Assembly (NCBI RefSeq): GCF_900143075.1
Contig: NZ_FRCY01000005.1
Location: forward strand, 372,001-436,000
From: Cyclobacterium lianum
GTDB taxonomy: Bacteria; Bacteroidota; Bacteroidia; Cytophagales; Cyclobacteriaceae
Direction: 5' to 3'
Length of the DNA stretch: 64,000 nucleotides
In this document: positions 44,565 to 52,160 of the stretch, one piece after another
Layout of the letters: the number at the start of each line of letters is the position of its first letter
Position numbering within the stretch: position 1 is the stretch's first letter
Notes under the pieces: generated by a model
Told to the model about the DNA's origin: nothing
The model's input: only the letters and a program-made list of their open reading frames with translations
Databases searched by the model: none
Made by a program: the position numbers and the translations under genes

Positions 44565-45486
44565 AAAACCCAAAATACTGATTACAGGAGCCAACGGTTT
44601 GCTGGGGCAGAAAATCGTCAAAAAGATTCTTATAGACGGACAGTTTGAAGCCATAGCTACCGGAAAAGGCCCGTGCAGGCTGCCAGGAGAGTGGGATGGA
44701 TACGATTATGAGGAGATGGACATCACCAATCACAGGGAAGTCATGCAGGTTTTCCAGATCTATGCTCCTCAATATGTCATCCATGCCGCTTCTATGACCG
44801 ACGTTGACCGGTGCGAGGTGAGCCGGCACAATTGTTATGAGCAAAATGTCAAGGCCACCAAAAATATCATCCATGCCTGCTCCCGGAGTAAGGCTCACCT
44901 GATTTTTATTTCAACAGATTTCATTTTTGACGGAAAAAACGGCCCTTATGATGAGGAAGACAAACCTAATCCACTTAATTTTTATGGTCAGACCAAGTTA
45001 GAGACAGAGATCGCCGTCCGGCAGTATCCCTACCACTGGTCAATAGTTCGGACAAATCTGGTGTATGGCATCTCCCACGACATGAGCCGTTCCAATATCA
45101 TCCTTTGGGTAAAAAAGGGCTTGGAACAGGGCAAGACACTGGAGTTGGTTGATGATCAATTCCGAACACCTACCCTGGCAGAAGATCTGGCGGAGGGTTG
45201 TTTGCTGATTGTCACCAAAAAGGCCTGTGGAATTTTCAACCTGTCCGGCGAGGAGCTGCTCACTCCCTATGACATGGCCGTGATGACCGCCGAATTTTTT
45301 AATCTGGACAAGAAAAAAATCAAAAAAACCGACTCAAGTCATTTTGGTCAGGTAGCGATCAGGCCTTTGCGTACAGGGCTTATCATCTCAAAAGCCAAAG
45401 AAATCCTGGGATTCAGCCCAAAAAGTTTTGAGGAAGGAATTGGTATTATGGCAAAACAAATTAAATTAGCCGATTATAAAACCTGA
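44539..45486 (+). CDS. RmlD-like NAD(P)-dependent sugar reductase
   Basis: A 315-residue extended short-chain dehydrogenase. The nucleotide motif is GANGLLGQKIV; other landmarks are DVDRCE with the ASMTDVD block, FISTDFIFDG, and the catalytic YGQTKLE (YxxxK). It resembles dTDP-4-dehydrorhamnose reductase, but no rmlABC genes are adjacent, so another keto-sugar or a nucleotide-linked substrate is possible. The ATG at 44539 lies within the end of the cyclophilin gene; a later ATG would cut the Rossmann strand. Confidence 0.83.
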   Translation: MDINILKSEKPKILITGANGLLGQKIVKKILIDGQFEAIATGKGPCRLPGEWDGYDYEEMDITNHREVMQVFQIYAPQYVIHAASMTDVDRCEVSRHNCYEQNVKATKNIIHACSRSKAHLIFISTDFIFDGKNGPYDEEDKPNPLNFYGQTKLETEIAVRQYPYHWSIVRTNLVYGISHDMSRSNIILWVKKGLEQGKTLELVDDQFRTPTLAEDLAEGCLLIVTKKACGIFNLSGEELLTPYDMAVMTAEFFNLDKKKIKKTDSSHFGQVAIRPLRTGLIISKAKEILGFSPKSFEEGIGIMAKQIKLADYKT

Positions 45487-45528
45487 CATTCTTTTTTATT
45501 TTGTACATCACTCAATCCATCTGACAAT

Positions 45529-46920
45529 ATGCAAAATTCTATCAAGCCACCCTCAAGAGGGCAGTGGGGATCTTCATTTGGTTTTATAATGGCGGCGGGA
45601 GGCTCTGCTGTAGGCCTGGGTAATATCTGGCGGTTTCCCTACATCACCGGCCAAAATGGAGGAGGTGCGTTTGTATTTGTGTATGTACTTTGTGTGTTGC
45701 TGATCGGCCTTCCTCTACTGCTCAATGAAATTGCATTGGGTAGAAAATCAGGTAGAAATCCGGTGGGTGCCATCAAGGAAACCGGCGGAAGTGGATTTTG
45801 GCAAACAGCCGGAGTCCTGTGCGTCCTGGTATGTTTTGCCGTGTTGAGTTATTATTCAGTCATCGCAGGCTGGACCATTGGCTACATTTTTACCGAATTG
45901 ATCAACATACCTGTGGATTTTGAGGACTTCGTACAGACTCCGCTATACGTGATTCCTCTGTGCATGCTTTTCATACTGATGACCATTAGCGTGGTCTTAG
46001 GGGGCATCTCAGGTGGTATTGAGAAGGCAGCAAAATTTCTAATGCCCGTGTTGTTCCTGATCATCATTCTTATTGCTGCCAGGTCTGTCACCTTGCCCGG
46101 AGCAGGAGCGGGAATAGAATATTACCTCTCCCCGGATTTTACCAAAATCAATGGCAAGGTGATTCTTTCTGCGCTCGGCCAGGCCTTTTTCAGTCTTAGC
46201 GTTGGGTGGGGTCTGATGATCACCTTCGGCTCGTACCTGCCCAAAACCAATAATGTCATTCAATCGTCCGGGTGGATAGCCGGAATGGACAGTATGGTAG
46301 CCTTAATGGGGGGACTGATGATTTTCCCGGCCTTGTTTGCGTTACTCCCCGGCGTGAGCCCTGATGAAGGTCCGGCGTTGGTATTCAACGTACTTCCGAG
46401 GGTTTTTGATCAAATCGAACCCTTTGGCAATATTATCGGTGGCATGTTCTTCTTGTTGTTGCTGGTGGCCGCTCTCACATCCAGCATTTCCATGCTGGAA
46501 GTACCCGTCGCTTATTTCATTGACGAGAGAAAATGGTCCAGAAAAAAAGCGGCCTGGACTATAGGTATCGCTGCCATGTTTCTCAGTATTCCCTCTTCCC
46601 TGGCTGCGGTGAAGGGCAATTTCTTTAATCAGCTCGGCTTTAACTTCTTTGGCCGGCAAATAGCCGGATTCTTTGATTTGATGGACTTCTTCTTTGGCAC
46701 GCTGGCCATTGTGATCATTTGCCTGATGCTTAGTCTCTACACGGGTTGGGTAAAAAATGTTAAGGAATATGCCAGCGAATTGGCTATGGGAGCCGTTTCC
46801 TTTGATGGTTTCCCAAAAAAGGCCTGGGTATTTTTCATCAAATGGATATGCCCCATCGTGATCACGCTCGTACTGTTAAATATGATCGGGGTATTTGGCG
46901 AACCCGGAGAAGGTGGGTAA
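45529..46920 (+). CDS. Sodium:neurotransmitter symporter family transporter
   Basis: A 463-residue membrane protein with about eleven to twelve helices. The first helix carries the family sodium and substrate site: AAGGSAVGLGNIWRFPYITGQNGGGAFVFVYV. Other landmarks are GLPLLLNEIALGRKSG and SSISMLEVPVAYFIDE. Related bacterial proteins such as LeuT and MhsT import amino acids with sodium. The substrate here is unknown. It is alone in its unit and ends at a strong bidirectional terminator. Confidence 0.92.
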   Translation: MQNSIKPPSRGQWGSSFGFIMAAGGSAVGLGNIWRFPYITGQNGGGAFVFVYVLCVLLIGLPLLLNEIALGRKSGRNPVGAIKETGGSGFWQTAGVLCVLVCFAVLSYYSVIAGWTIGYIFTELINIPVDFEDFVQTPLYVIPLCMLFILMTISVVLGGISGGIEKAAKFLMPVLFLIIILIAARSVTLPGAGAGIEYYLSPDFTKINGKVILSALGQAFFSLSVGWGLMITFGSYLPKTNNVIQSSGWIAGMDSMVALMGGLMIFPALFALLPGVSPDEGPALVFNVLPRVFDQIEPFGNIIGGMFFLLLLVAALTSSISMLEVPVAYFIDERKWSRKKAAWTIGIAAMFLSIPSSLAAVKGNFFNQLGFNFFGRQIAGFFDLMDFFFGTLAIVIICLMLSLYTGWVKNVKEYASELAMGAVSFDGFPKKAWVFFIKWICPIVITLVLLNMIGVFGEPGEGG

Positions 46921-46943
46921 TCGCCTCCTGCCTTGATCGCCAC

Positions 46944-46981
46944 AAAAAATGGCAAGCGTTTTCAAACGCTTGCCATTTTTT
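46944..46981. terminator. Bidirectional terminator between symporter and bactofilin genes
   Basis: AAAAAATGGCAAGCGTTT (46944-46961) pairs with AAACGCTTGCCATTTTTT (46964-46981). The A-run on the left and T-run on the right make it work in both directions for the convergent genes. Confidence 0.92.
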
Positions 46982-47008
46982 ATGAAAGTATCTGTTGAAA
47001 AGTGCCCT

Positions 47009-47575
47009 CTACCAGGATCGCGGATAATCGATGGTATTGTTGTCATCTTCGCTTTCCGAAGGTTGGTTTTGCGTTCTTTTCTGCGTTTGCGATATGGGCT
47101 TTACGGGGACCTCCCTGCTTTTCCGGGTAGCAGATCGGTCTTCCAACATTGAATATAGCTCCTCTCTACTCACAGAATTGATTTTACTTGATTTGGACGC
47201 TTCTTCTACTTCCATGCTTTTAAGTACCTGGATACCGCTATTGATCTGCGCACCCTTGTGGATGAAGATGGAGCTGGTCTTGATATTACCCGAAACCCTG
47301 GCATTGGCATAGATGGTCGTCTCTCCCTTGATATACAGGTCCCCGACCACTTCTCCGCTGATACTGATTTCCTCGGCAATTATATCACCGGTAATAGAGG
47401 CCTTCTCTCCCACTACCACTCTTTTGTCCGTCCGGATACTACCCACCAGGATGCCGTCTGCCCGAATATCACTCTTAGAGATAATGTCTCCCGTAAGTTC
47501 AAATCCAAGTGACAATACCGTCACCTTTCCTACATTTGGCTCGTCGTTTTGTTGCTTATTGGATCCAAATTTCAT
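47009..47575 (-). CDS. Bactofilin, copy 2, partner of the actin-like gene
   Basis: A 188-residue bactofilin with a central beta-helix (about residues 25-120: FELTGDIISKSDIRADGILVG, RVVVGEKASITGDIIA, ISISGEVVGDLYIKG, TIYANARVSGNIKT, IFIHKGAQINSGIQVL). The C-terminal 65 residues are polar, with a Ser/Arg/Gln-rich tail ending in DNNTIDYPRSW. It starts 4 bases after the stop of the actin-like gene, so the two are one operon. Bactofilins assemble into nucleotide-free polymers; the pairing with an actin-like ATPase suggests a shared cytoskeletal or positioning role. Confidence 0.92.
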   Translation of the reverse strand: MKFGSNKQQNDEPNVGKVTVLSLGFELTGDIISKSDIRADGILVGSIRTDKRVVVGEKASITGDIIAEEISISGEVVGDLYIKGETTIYANARVSGNIKTSSIFIHKGAQINSGIQVLKSMEVEEASKSSKINSVSREELYSMLEDRSATRKSREVPVKPISQTQKRTQNQPSESEDDNNTIDYPRSW

Positions 47576-47579
47576 ACGC

Positions 47580-48608
47580 TTATTCTTCTTTTTCCTGCTT
47601 GAAAGTTGTGAGGATGGTGGAACTGTTGCCCAGGTCTAAACCTACCGCCTTGTCTTTTGCTCCACCTCCGATGGCCAGACTATTGTAACAATAGCCGATA
47701 GATGCCATTTGTTCTGGTGCTTCCGGCACATGAACGTTCAGCAATCCATCAAATTCTTCCTTAAATAAATTGACCAATTCCGCATAATTCGCTCCTCCTC
47801 CGGCGAGATACAAATCAGCTGATTTGGCAAAATCGCGGTCAGAAAAGGCTTTTCTTATGGAAGGAGAAATCACATCATTGTAATACTGGGTGATCACCTG
47901 CTTGCGCAGTTCCCTTAAGTCCAAACGCTTTCGGTTCAGAATAATTGTTCCTTCACTAAAATATTGATCAATTTGGTGCTCTGTCTTCAGGTCCAGATAA
48001 TTGTCCTTCTGGAGCTCCCTGGTGATCAGGTTGATGGCATACCGCAATCCGAAGGTAGAGACGCTGGACCTTTGCACAAGTCCTCCTTCTGTGCTCAGAA
48101 TGGCTTCCATGGTACCATAGCCCAGGCTTATCATGAAGAAATTCTTCGGAGCATCAGTATACATTTGCCTTACGGCCATGCTGCAGCCGACCACTTCAGG
48201 TATCACGGCAACCCTGTCAACTTCAACAGCCATTTTTTTCCTTCCACCCCCACCAAAAGTCTGGGTGTCATATTCTATGATGTGCTCATTTTCTAACAGT
48301 CGGTAGGCATTTTCCTTAAATACCTGAAAGGTAGAAAAAGGAAAACCGGTGGTCACTGTGATCGGACTTCCCAATTTCTGCGAAGCCAAAAGAAGGCCGG
48401 CTTTTAAAAAAATCCGGTAGTCGATCTCTTCTGGTGAACTATTGATATTTCTATGCGGGGAAGTTCCTTCAGACAGCGCCAGATCCCCCACCAAATACCC
48501 AATATTATCATGATAAATTTTAAGTCCTGAAACCAAATCTTTCGCTACATTCCTGAGTTCAAGATTACTACTTTCCAATACACTGGGGTACTTTATTACT
48601 TCTATCAT
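47580..48608 (-). CDS. ParM/Alp-like actin-family ATPase, apparently circularly permuted
   Basis: A 342-residue protein with the motifs of the ParM-type actin family in a changed order. It begins at the segment that normally follows the first hairpin (IEVIKYPSVLES, residues 2-13), then YLVGDLALSEG (38-48) and ITVTTGFPFSTF (83-94). The phosphate-2 loop is ISLGYGT (160-166), the adenosine motif LAGGGA (268-273), and QMASIGYCYNSLAI (300-313) is the usual C-terminal helix. After a short GGGAKDK linker comes AVGLDLGNSSTIL (321-333), which is the phosphate-1 motif normally at the very N-terminus. Upstream of the ATG at 48608 there is no coding sequence for it. It should bind ATP and may polymerise; the bactofilin gene follows 4 bases later. 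Confidence 0.85.
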   Translation of the reverse strand: MIEVIKYPSVLESSNLELRNVAKDLVSGLKIYHDNIGYLVGDLALSEGTSPHRNINSSPEEIDYRIFLKAGLLLASQKLGSPITVTTGFPFSTFQVFKENAYRLLENEHIIEYDTQTFGGGGRKKMAVEVDRVAVIPEVVGCSMAVRQMYTDAPKNFFMISLGYGTMEAILSTEGGLVQRSSVSTFGLRYAINLITRELQKDNYLDLKTEHQIDQYFSEGTIILNRKRLDLRELRKQVITQYYNDVISPSIRKAFSDRDFAKSADLYLAGGGANYAELVNLFKEEFDGLLNVHVPEAPEQMASIGYCYNSLAIGGGAKDKAVGLDLGNSSTILTTFKQEKEE

Positions 48609-48980
48609 GGAATTTTTATTTGCTTTTATCTTTTATAAAACAATTTACCAAGTCCTTTTCAAATACGAAATTAAAAATTGTACAGACCTACGGAAATTAA
48701 TCAACCTCACAACAGGCGCAGGGGTGTTCCTACAAACTTAATTATTTTTACCAATATATTAAGGCAGCAAGTGATTAACCTTCTGTTTGGAGACAAATTA
48801 AAGCAACCTTTGCGAAATAACAAGCTACTCCGGCAAGTTTATGCCCATAATTTTGTATTTGATGTAAAATCGGTCAATTTTGTATCCTATTACCAGAAAT
48901 TGGCGTTACCATTTTGGTTTCCTCGTTGATCCTATGCTGATCGATTTCCATTGTCGCCTCAAAAACTAAAAGGATTCCCC
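48609..48980. other. Divergent intergenic region between the actin-like and barrel genes
   Basis: About 370 AT-rich bases separate the two divergent units. A TAATTTTG element at 48848-48855 on the plus strand fits a -7 box, without a correctly spaced TTTG. On the minus strand only a partial match (TAAATTGT near 48638-48645) is seen before the actin-like gene. An open frame at 48678-48929 has unlikely composition and no family, so I do not call it. Confidence 0.4.
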
Positions 48981-49583
48981 ATGACAAAGGTGCTCAAAAT
49001 CAATATTATCTTGTTTGTATTGCTAATGCCCCTGGGCAAAGGGCTGGCTCAGGAATTTTCGATAGGCCCTAAAATTGGCGTATCTCAGGGTAATATTGCC
49101 GTCAACGGAACCAACTTCAGCAAAGGCAACGAAAAATTGGGCTACCATGCAGGTTTATTTGCGAGGTTGGGTGGCAACCGTATATATATTCAACCGGAGG
49201 TTCTCTATACCAGCACCGGAGGTGAATTTCAAAATGTTCAGGGAAACAACTCGGTAACCTATTCGGCCAGCTTCGACAGGCTAGATGTCCCGCTGATGGG
49301 CGGTTTTAAGATTGCCCGGTTTTTCAGGGTGCAGGCAGGCCCTGTCGCTACCTTTATCATCGACAGCGCGATCGACGCGGGTAGTGCCCCCGGCAGTACG
49401 GACCCGGACTACAATACGGCCACGCTGGCCTACCAGGCGGGAATAGGCGTAGATATAGCCAACATGATATTGGATTTCAAATACGAAGGCGCCCTGGGCA
49501 AACATGCAGAAGCGATTGCGGGATTTCCTACAGACCAGCGGCAAAACCAACTGATGGTTTCATTGGGCATTCGCTTATTTTGA
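48981..49583 (+). CDS. Outer membrane beta-barrel protein (porin-like family)
   Basis: About 200 residues from the ATG at 48981, preceded by AAAAGGA; a TTG at 48951 is less likely. Signal peptide: ILFVLLMPLGKGLAQ. The mature part is the Bacteroidota outer-membrane-barrel family: FSIGPKIGVSQGNI, LGYHAGLFARLGG, IYIQPEVLYTSTGGEF, RLDVPLMGGFKI, FRVQAGPVATFII, YQAGIGVDIANMILDFKYEGAL, LMVSLGIRLF with the terminal phenylalanine. It may be a small pore or a structural barrel; function unknown. It converges with the AraC-type gene. Confidence 0.85.
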   Translation: MTKVLKINIILFVLLMPLGKGLAQEFSIGPKIGVSQGNIAVNGTNFSKGNEKLGYHAGLFARLGGNRIYIQPEVLYTSTGGEFQNVQGNNSVTYSASFDRLDVPLMGGFKIARFFRVQAGPVATFIIDSAIDAGSAPGSTDPDYNTATLAYQAGIGVDIANMILDFKYEGALGKHAEAIAGFPTDQRQNQLMVSLGIRLF

Positions 49584-49600
49584 ACAGCATAGCAAGCAAG

Positions 49601-50182
49601 CTAGCAGAGCTTTGCTTTGCCCACCTGATCCAATGACCGCCTCGGCTTTTGGTTCAGGCTTTTGAAATGACTTGGTGTAATTCCGGCAACTTTTTTGAAT
49701 TGGCTGGAAAAATGCTGTACGCTACTATACCCCAGAGACCAGGCGATTTCGCTGATATTCATAGATCCGTAACTCATCCACTCTTTCGCCTTCTCAATCT
49801 TGAGGCCGATAAAATATTGTTCTATTGACAGGCCCTGCTCCCTACTGAAAAGATTACTTAACCTGCTGTAAGGAAGCCCGGTTTTTTGGCTCAGCAGAGA
49901 GGAAAGCGATACCTCTCCATACACCTTGTCTCCCTCCAGCAGCGTTATCAGCTCAAGCTTCACTTTCTCTACCCACATCGCTTCACGGGATTTGGATAAC
50001 GAAAACCCCATATCGACAAGCTTCGCCTCAAAATCTCTCAAAAATGATTGCTCCGGCTCAGTCTCAAAGCAAACTTCACCAAGTTCTACCTTTTCAAACT
50101 GAACGTCCATCGAATCGAGCAGGTTTGTGACAGCCATGATACACCTTGGGCATACCATATTCCTAATACCGACCTTATGCAT
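49601..50182 (-). CDS. AraC-family regulator fused to an HMA-like metal-binding domain
   Basis: A 193-residue regulator. Residues about 1-70 look like a heavy-metal-associated (HMA) domain: GIRNMVCPRCIMAV carries a CxxC pair at C11 and C14, followed by a betaalphabeta pattern. Residues about 75-185 are an AraC-type double helix-turn-helix (SLSSLLSQKTGLPYSRLSNLF, then MNISEIAWSLGYSSVQHFSSQFKKVAGITP). The fusion suggests direct sensing of copper or a similar soft metal, though no binding can be shown here. The target may be the neighbouring secreted-protein gene, whose promoter has a palindrome at its start. A weak TACTTTTG lies at 50232-50239. Confidence 0.85.
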   Translation of the reverse strand: MHKVGIRNMVCPRCIMAVTNLLDSMDVQFEKVELGEVCFETEPEQSFLRDFEAKLVDMGFSLSKSREAMWVEKVKLELITLLEGDKVYGEVSLSSLLSQKTGLPYSRLSNLFSREQGLSIEQYFIGLKIEKAKEWMSYGSMNISEIAWSLGYSSVQHFSSQFKKVAGITPSHFKSLNQKPRRSLDQVGKAKLC

Positions 50183-50340
50183 GAACTGTTAACAAGCGAG
50201 GAAAGGAATAAATTTCAAAATGTCAAAAAATCAAAAGTATTTGGAGCTTGGGTCAACTGATGTGGACCATTTGGTCAGGTGCTTCGAAGTAATACAATAT
50301 CAAAAAAAGGCAGCGCCGTAAACCTTCCTGATTGAAAAAA

Positions 50341-50369
50341 AAAAAAATAGGCTCCCGGTTGGAAGCCTA
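50341..50369 (-). terminator. Terminator after the secreted-protein gene
   Basis: TAGGCT (50348-50353) pairs with AGCCTA (50364-50369). On the minus strand it is followed by a run of at least twelve T, 28 bases past the stop at 50397. Confidence 0.8.
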
Positions 50370-50396
50370 CTTGAATTATTAGTGGCTGAATTTACT

Positions 50397-50975
50397 TTAC
50401 AATGCTGAAATATAATTTCCAAATCCATTTTTATCGGAAACTTTGAAAGAGATATTTTCCAGCGTACCGATTTTTTCGAATTTAAACTTTTTCCCAAAGG
50501 TATCTCCTACTATAGGCTCTTCAAAAACCAATTTTCCGTTGTCGAAGATCTCCAGCTTCTTTTCTGAACCGTCCAGGTTCTTCAAAATGAAGGCCAGTGT
50601 TTTGTTGTCCAATACCTGCACCTTTGCAAAGTAGGACTTCTCCACACTTTTAGGTCCCAGATAAACATCAAAATCTTCCAGTTTACCTGACTCAGCAGTG
50701 AATACCTCTATCTGATAGTTGCCAAGATCCAGCTTATTGAGGTCATAATTTTTAAAAAAAACCTTTTCTGCTTCAATGACATCCCTGAAAATCACCCTGT
50801 TGTCTTCATTTTTGAATGCCACCGTAATCCTCCCCTCGGGTATACCCATGTACTTCAATTGAAACTTGTTCTGACCTACCTTTTCCAGAGTTACGATAGG
50901 ATTTTCTTCCGGAGCTGTAGCGAAAACCGATGTGCTCAACGATAAAACGAGTAATGATGCAATAATTAATCTCAT
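50397..50975 (-). CDS. Secreted beta-rich protein, function unknown
   Basis: A 192-residue protein with a clear signal peptide (LIIASLLVLSLSTSVFA). The mature part looks like two related beta-sandwich repeats: VTLEKVGQNKFQLKYMG...GRITVAFKNEDNRVIFRDVI and VQVLDNKTLAFILKNLDGSEKKLEIFDNGKLVFEEPI, each followed by FxxxK..KF-type strands and a closing 'YQIEV' or 'ISFKV' strand. No sorting domain is present, so it probably stays in the periplasm or at the outer membrane. It has an excellent promoter and a long leader of about 115 bases. No family recognised. Confidence 0.75.
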   Translation of the reverse strand: MRLIIASLLVLSLSTSVFATAPEENPIVTLEKVGQNKFQLKYMGIPEGRITVAFKNEDNRVIFRDVIEAEKVFFKNYDLNKLDLGNYQIEVFTAESGKLEDFDVYLGPKSVEKSYFAKVQVLDNKTLAFILKNLDGSEKKLEIFDNGKLVFEEPIVGDTFGKKFKFEKIGTLENISFKVSDKNGFGNYISAL

Positions 50976-51077
50976 GGTAATAAATTTTAAAGGTTTAGAA
51001 AGTAGTAAAACCTCTTCCCGGGTGTTTCCCGAAAAATTTTCGTTTGAGGCTAATTATTTTGGGCGGGTAATTGATTC

Positions 51078-51089
51078 ACTTACGTAAGT
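51078..51089. promoter_or_regulatory. Perfect 12-base palindrome at the predicted transcription start
   Basis: ACTTACGTAAGT reads the same on both strands. It lies just downstream of the -7 element of the promoter at 51096-51127, so a bound dimer would cover the start site. It is a candidate operator. The flanking bases do not extend the symmetry. Confidence 0.55.
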
Positions 51090-51095
51090 ATGACA

Positions 51096-51127
51096 CAAAT
51101 GTAACTGAGAGGATTTTACATTGCAAA
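51096..51127 (-). promoter_or_regulatory. Promoter of the secreted-protein gene
   Basis: On the minus strand TTTG (51124-51127), 20 bases, then TACATTTG (51096-51103): an exact consensus promoter. The start site should be near 51089, with about 115 bases of leader before the ATG at 50975. Confidence 0.78.
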
Positions 51128-51349
51128 TATATCAATGAAAATATGTTTAAATTAACTATTAATTAACATTAATAGTTAAATATTATGTATTCCGAAATGA
51201 AGAAGTAGTGATTTAAGCGGACAAAAAACAGGAAACAGGGTGATTTTTTCACTCTAAATACAGAATTCAACAAAATAAAATTTTTTTTAACGGTAAAAAA
51301 TACCCGAAAATAGAATAATATTAAAATAAAAGAGAAAACCGGATCTTAT
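51128..51349. other. AT-rich gap upstream of the secreted-protein promoter
   Basis: About 220 bases, very AT-rich, lying after the propeller lipoprotein gene (which ends at 51350) and before the promoter. I see no gene, hairpin or repeat. Confidence 0.45.
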
Positions 51350-52135
51350 TTAATCTAAACCACTGATTTTGAATTTATAAAAAACATTATACGCCCTTTC
51401 TGCCTCTGGTTCGAGATTATCATTCACATAAATAAATCCATTTTCGTCTGCAAAATCCAATGCACCATGCACTGGTAGTCCATCCAATACCCCAATTTGT
51501 TCGCCCTTTTCCACCAAAAGATAATAAGGCTTGATATATGCTTTTGAGGCCGCTTTAAATTCGGGAGAATTGTAATACTGGCCTGAACCTGATCGGAGCT
51601 GTGCCATGATATCTTCCGGATTAAACAGATTCTGCTCCTGACCGATAAGCATGCCTCTTCCTGCTTTAATGTACCCCCTGAAAAATATGCGGTGCGTATA
51701 GATAGACATGGCAAAGATATCTGTATGAATCGGGGGCAAAAGCTTTGTTTTTTTGCCTTCGCTATTGTACACATGGTACCCATTAAACAGACCTTGCGCC
51801 ACCCATTGGTCCTTATCCAAAAAACTATAACCCAGGGCCCCGTTTGAACCCAAACCATCAGGTCCCTCATGCAACAAGTCATACACCTGTAAAATCTCTC
51901 CCGTTTCGGAAACCAGGTAGGGCTTCCTGCTTTTGGTCCCCCTCATGAGGAAAACCTGTTCCTTCTCCAGGTAGTCATCCATGGCCAGAACTTCCAGTTC
52001 GTCCACCACTATACTATCTGCCAGCTCTAAATTTAATTTTTGCAAGGGCCCGGCATCGCCGGTTTGCCTGTCGCAGGATAAAGCGCCAAATCCAGCAAGC
52101 ACCAGGAAGATTTGACATAAAGGCTTTTTCAACAT
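51350..52135 (-). CDS. Six-bladed beta-propeller-like lipoprotein
   Basis: About 261 residues from the ATG at 52135; the frame extends to 52279 but the lipoprotein signal MLKKPLCQIFLVLAGFGALSC is the natural start and avoids overlap with the RND gene. After the cysteine comes a beta-rich domain with repeated blade-like segments: DSIVVDELEVLAM, KPYLVSETGEILQVYDLLHEGPDG, GLFNGYHVYNSEGKK and, at the end, NDNLEPEAERAYNVFYKFKI. This resembles the six-bladed propeller lipoproteins (BF-type) abundant in Bacteroidota. Its task is unknown. It lies 25 bases after the RND gene and is likely cotranscribed with it. Confidence 0.75.
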   Translation of the reverse strand: MLKKPLCQIFLVLAGFGALSCDRQTGDAGPLQKLNLELADSIVVDELEVLAMDDYLEKEQVFLMRGTKSRKPYLVSETGEILQVYDLLHEGPDGLGSNGALGYSFLDKDQWVAQGLFNGYHVYNSEGKKTKLLPPIHTDIFAMSIYTHRIFFRGYIKAGRGMLIGQEQNLFNPEDIMAQLRSGSGQYYNSPEFKAASKAYIKPYYLLVEKGEQIGVLDGLPVHGALDFADENGFIYVNDNLEPEAERAYNVFYKFKISGLD

Positions 52136-52160
52136 ATAAAAAGGTAAGCTATTGAATACA

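Noticed and set aside
48678-48929. Plus-strand 83-codon open frame between the actin-like and barrel genes
   Set aside because: The composition is not protein-like, it has no family, and it lies in a divergent promoter region.
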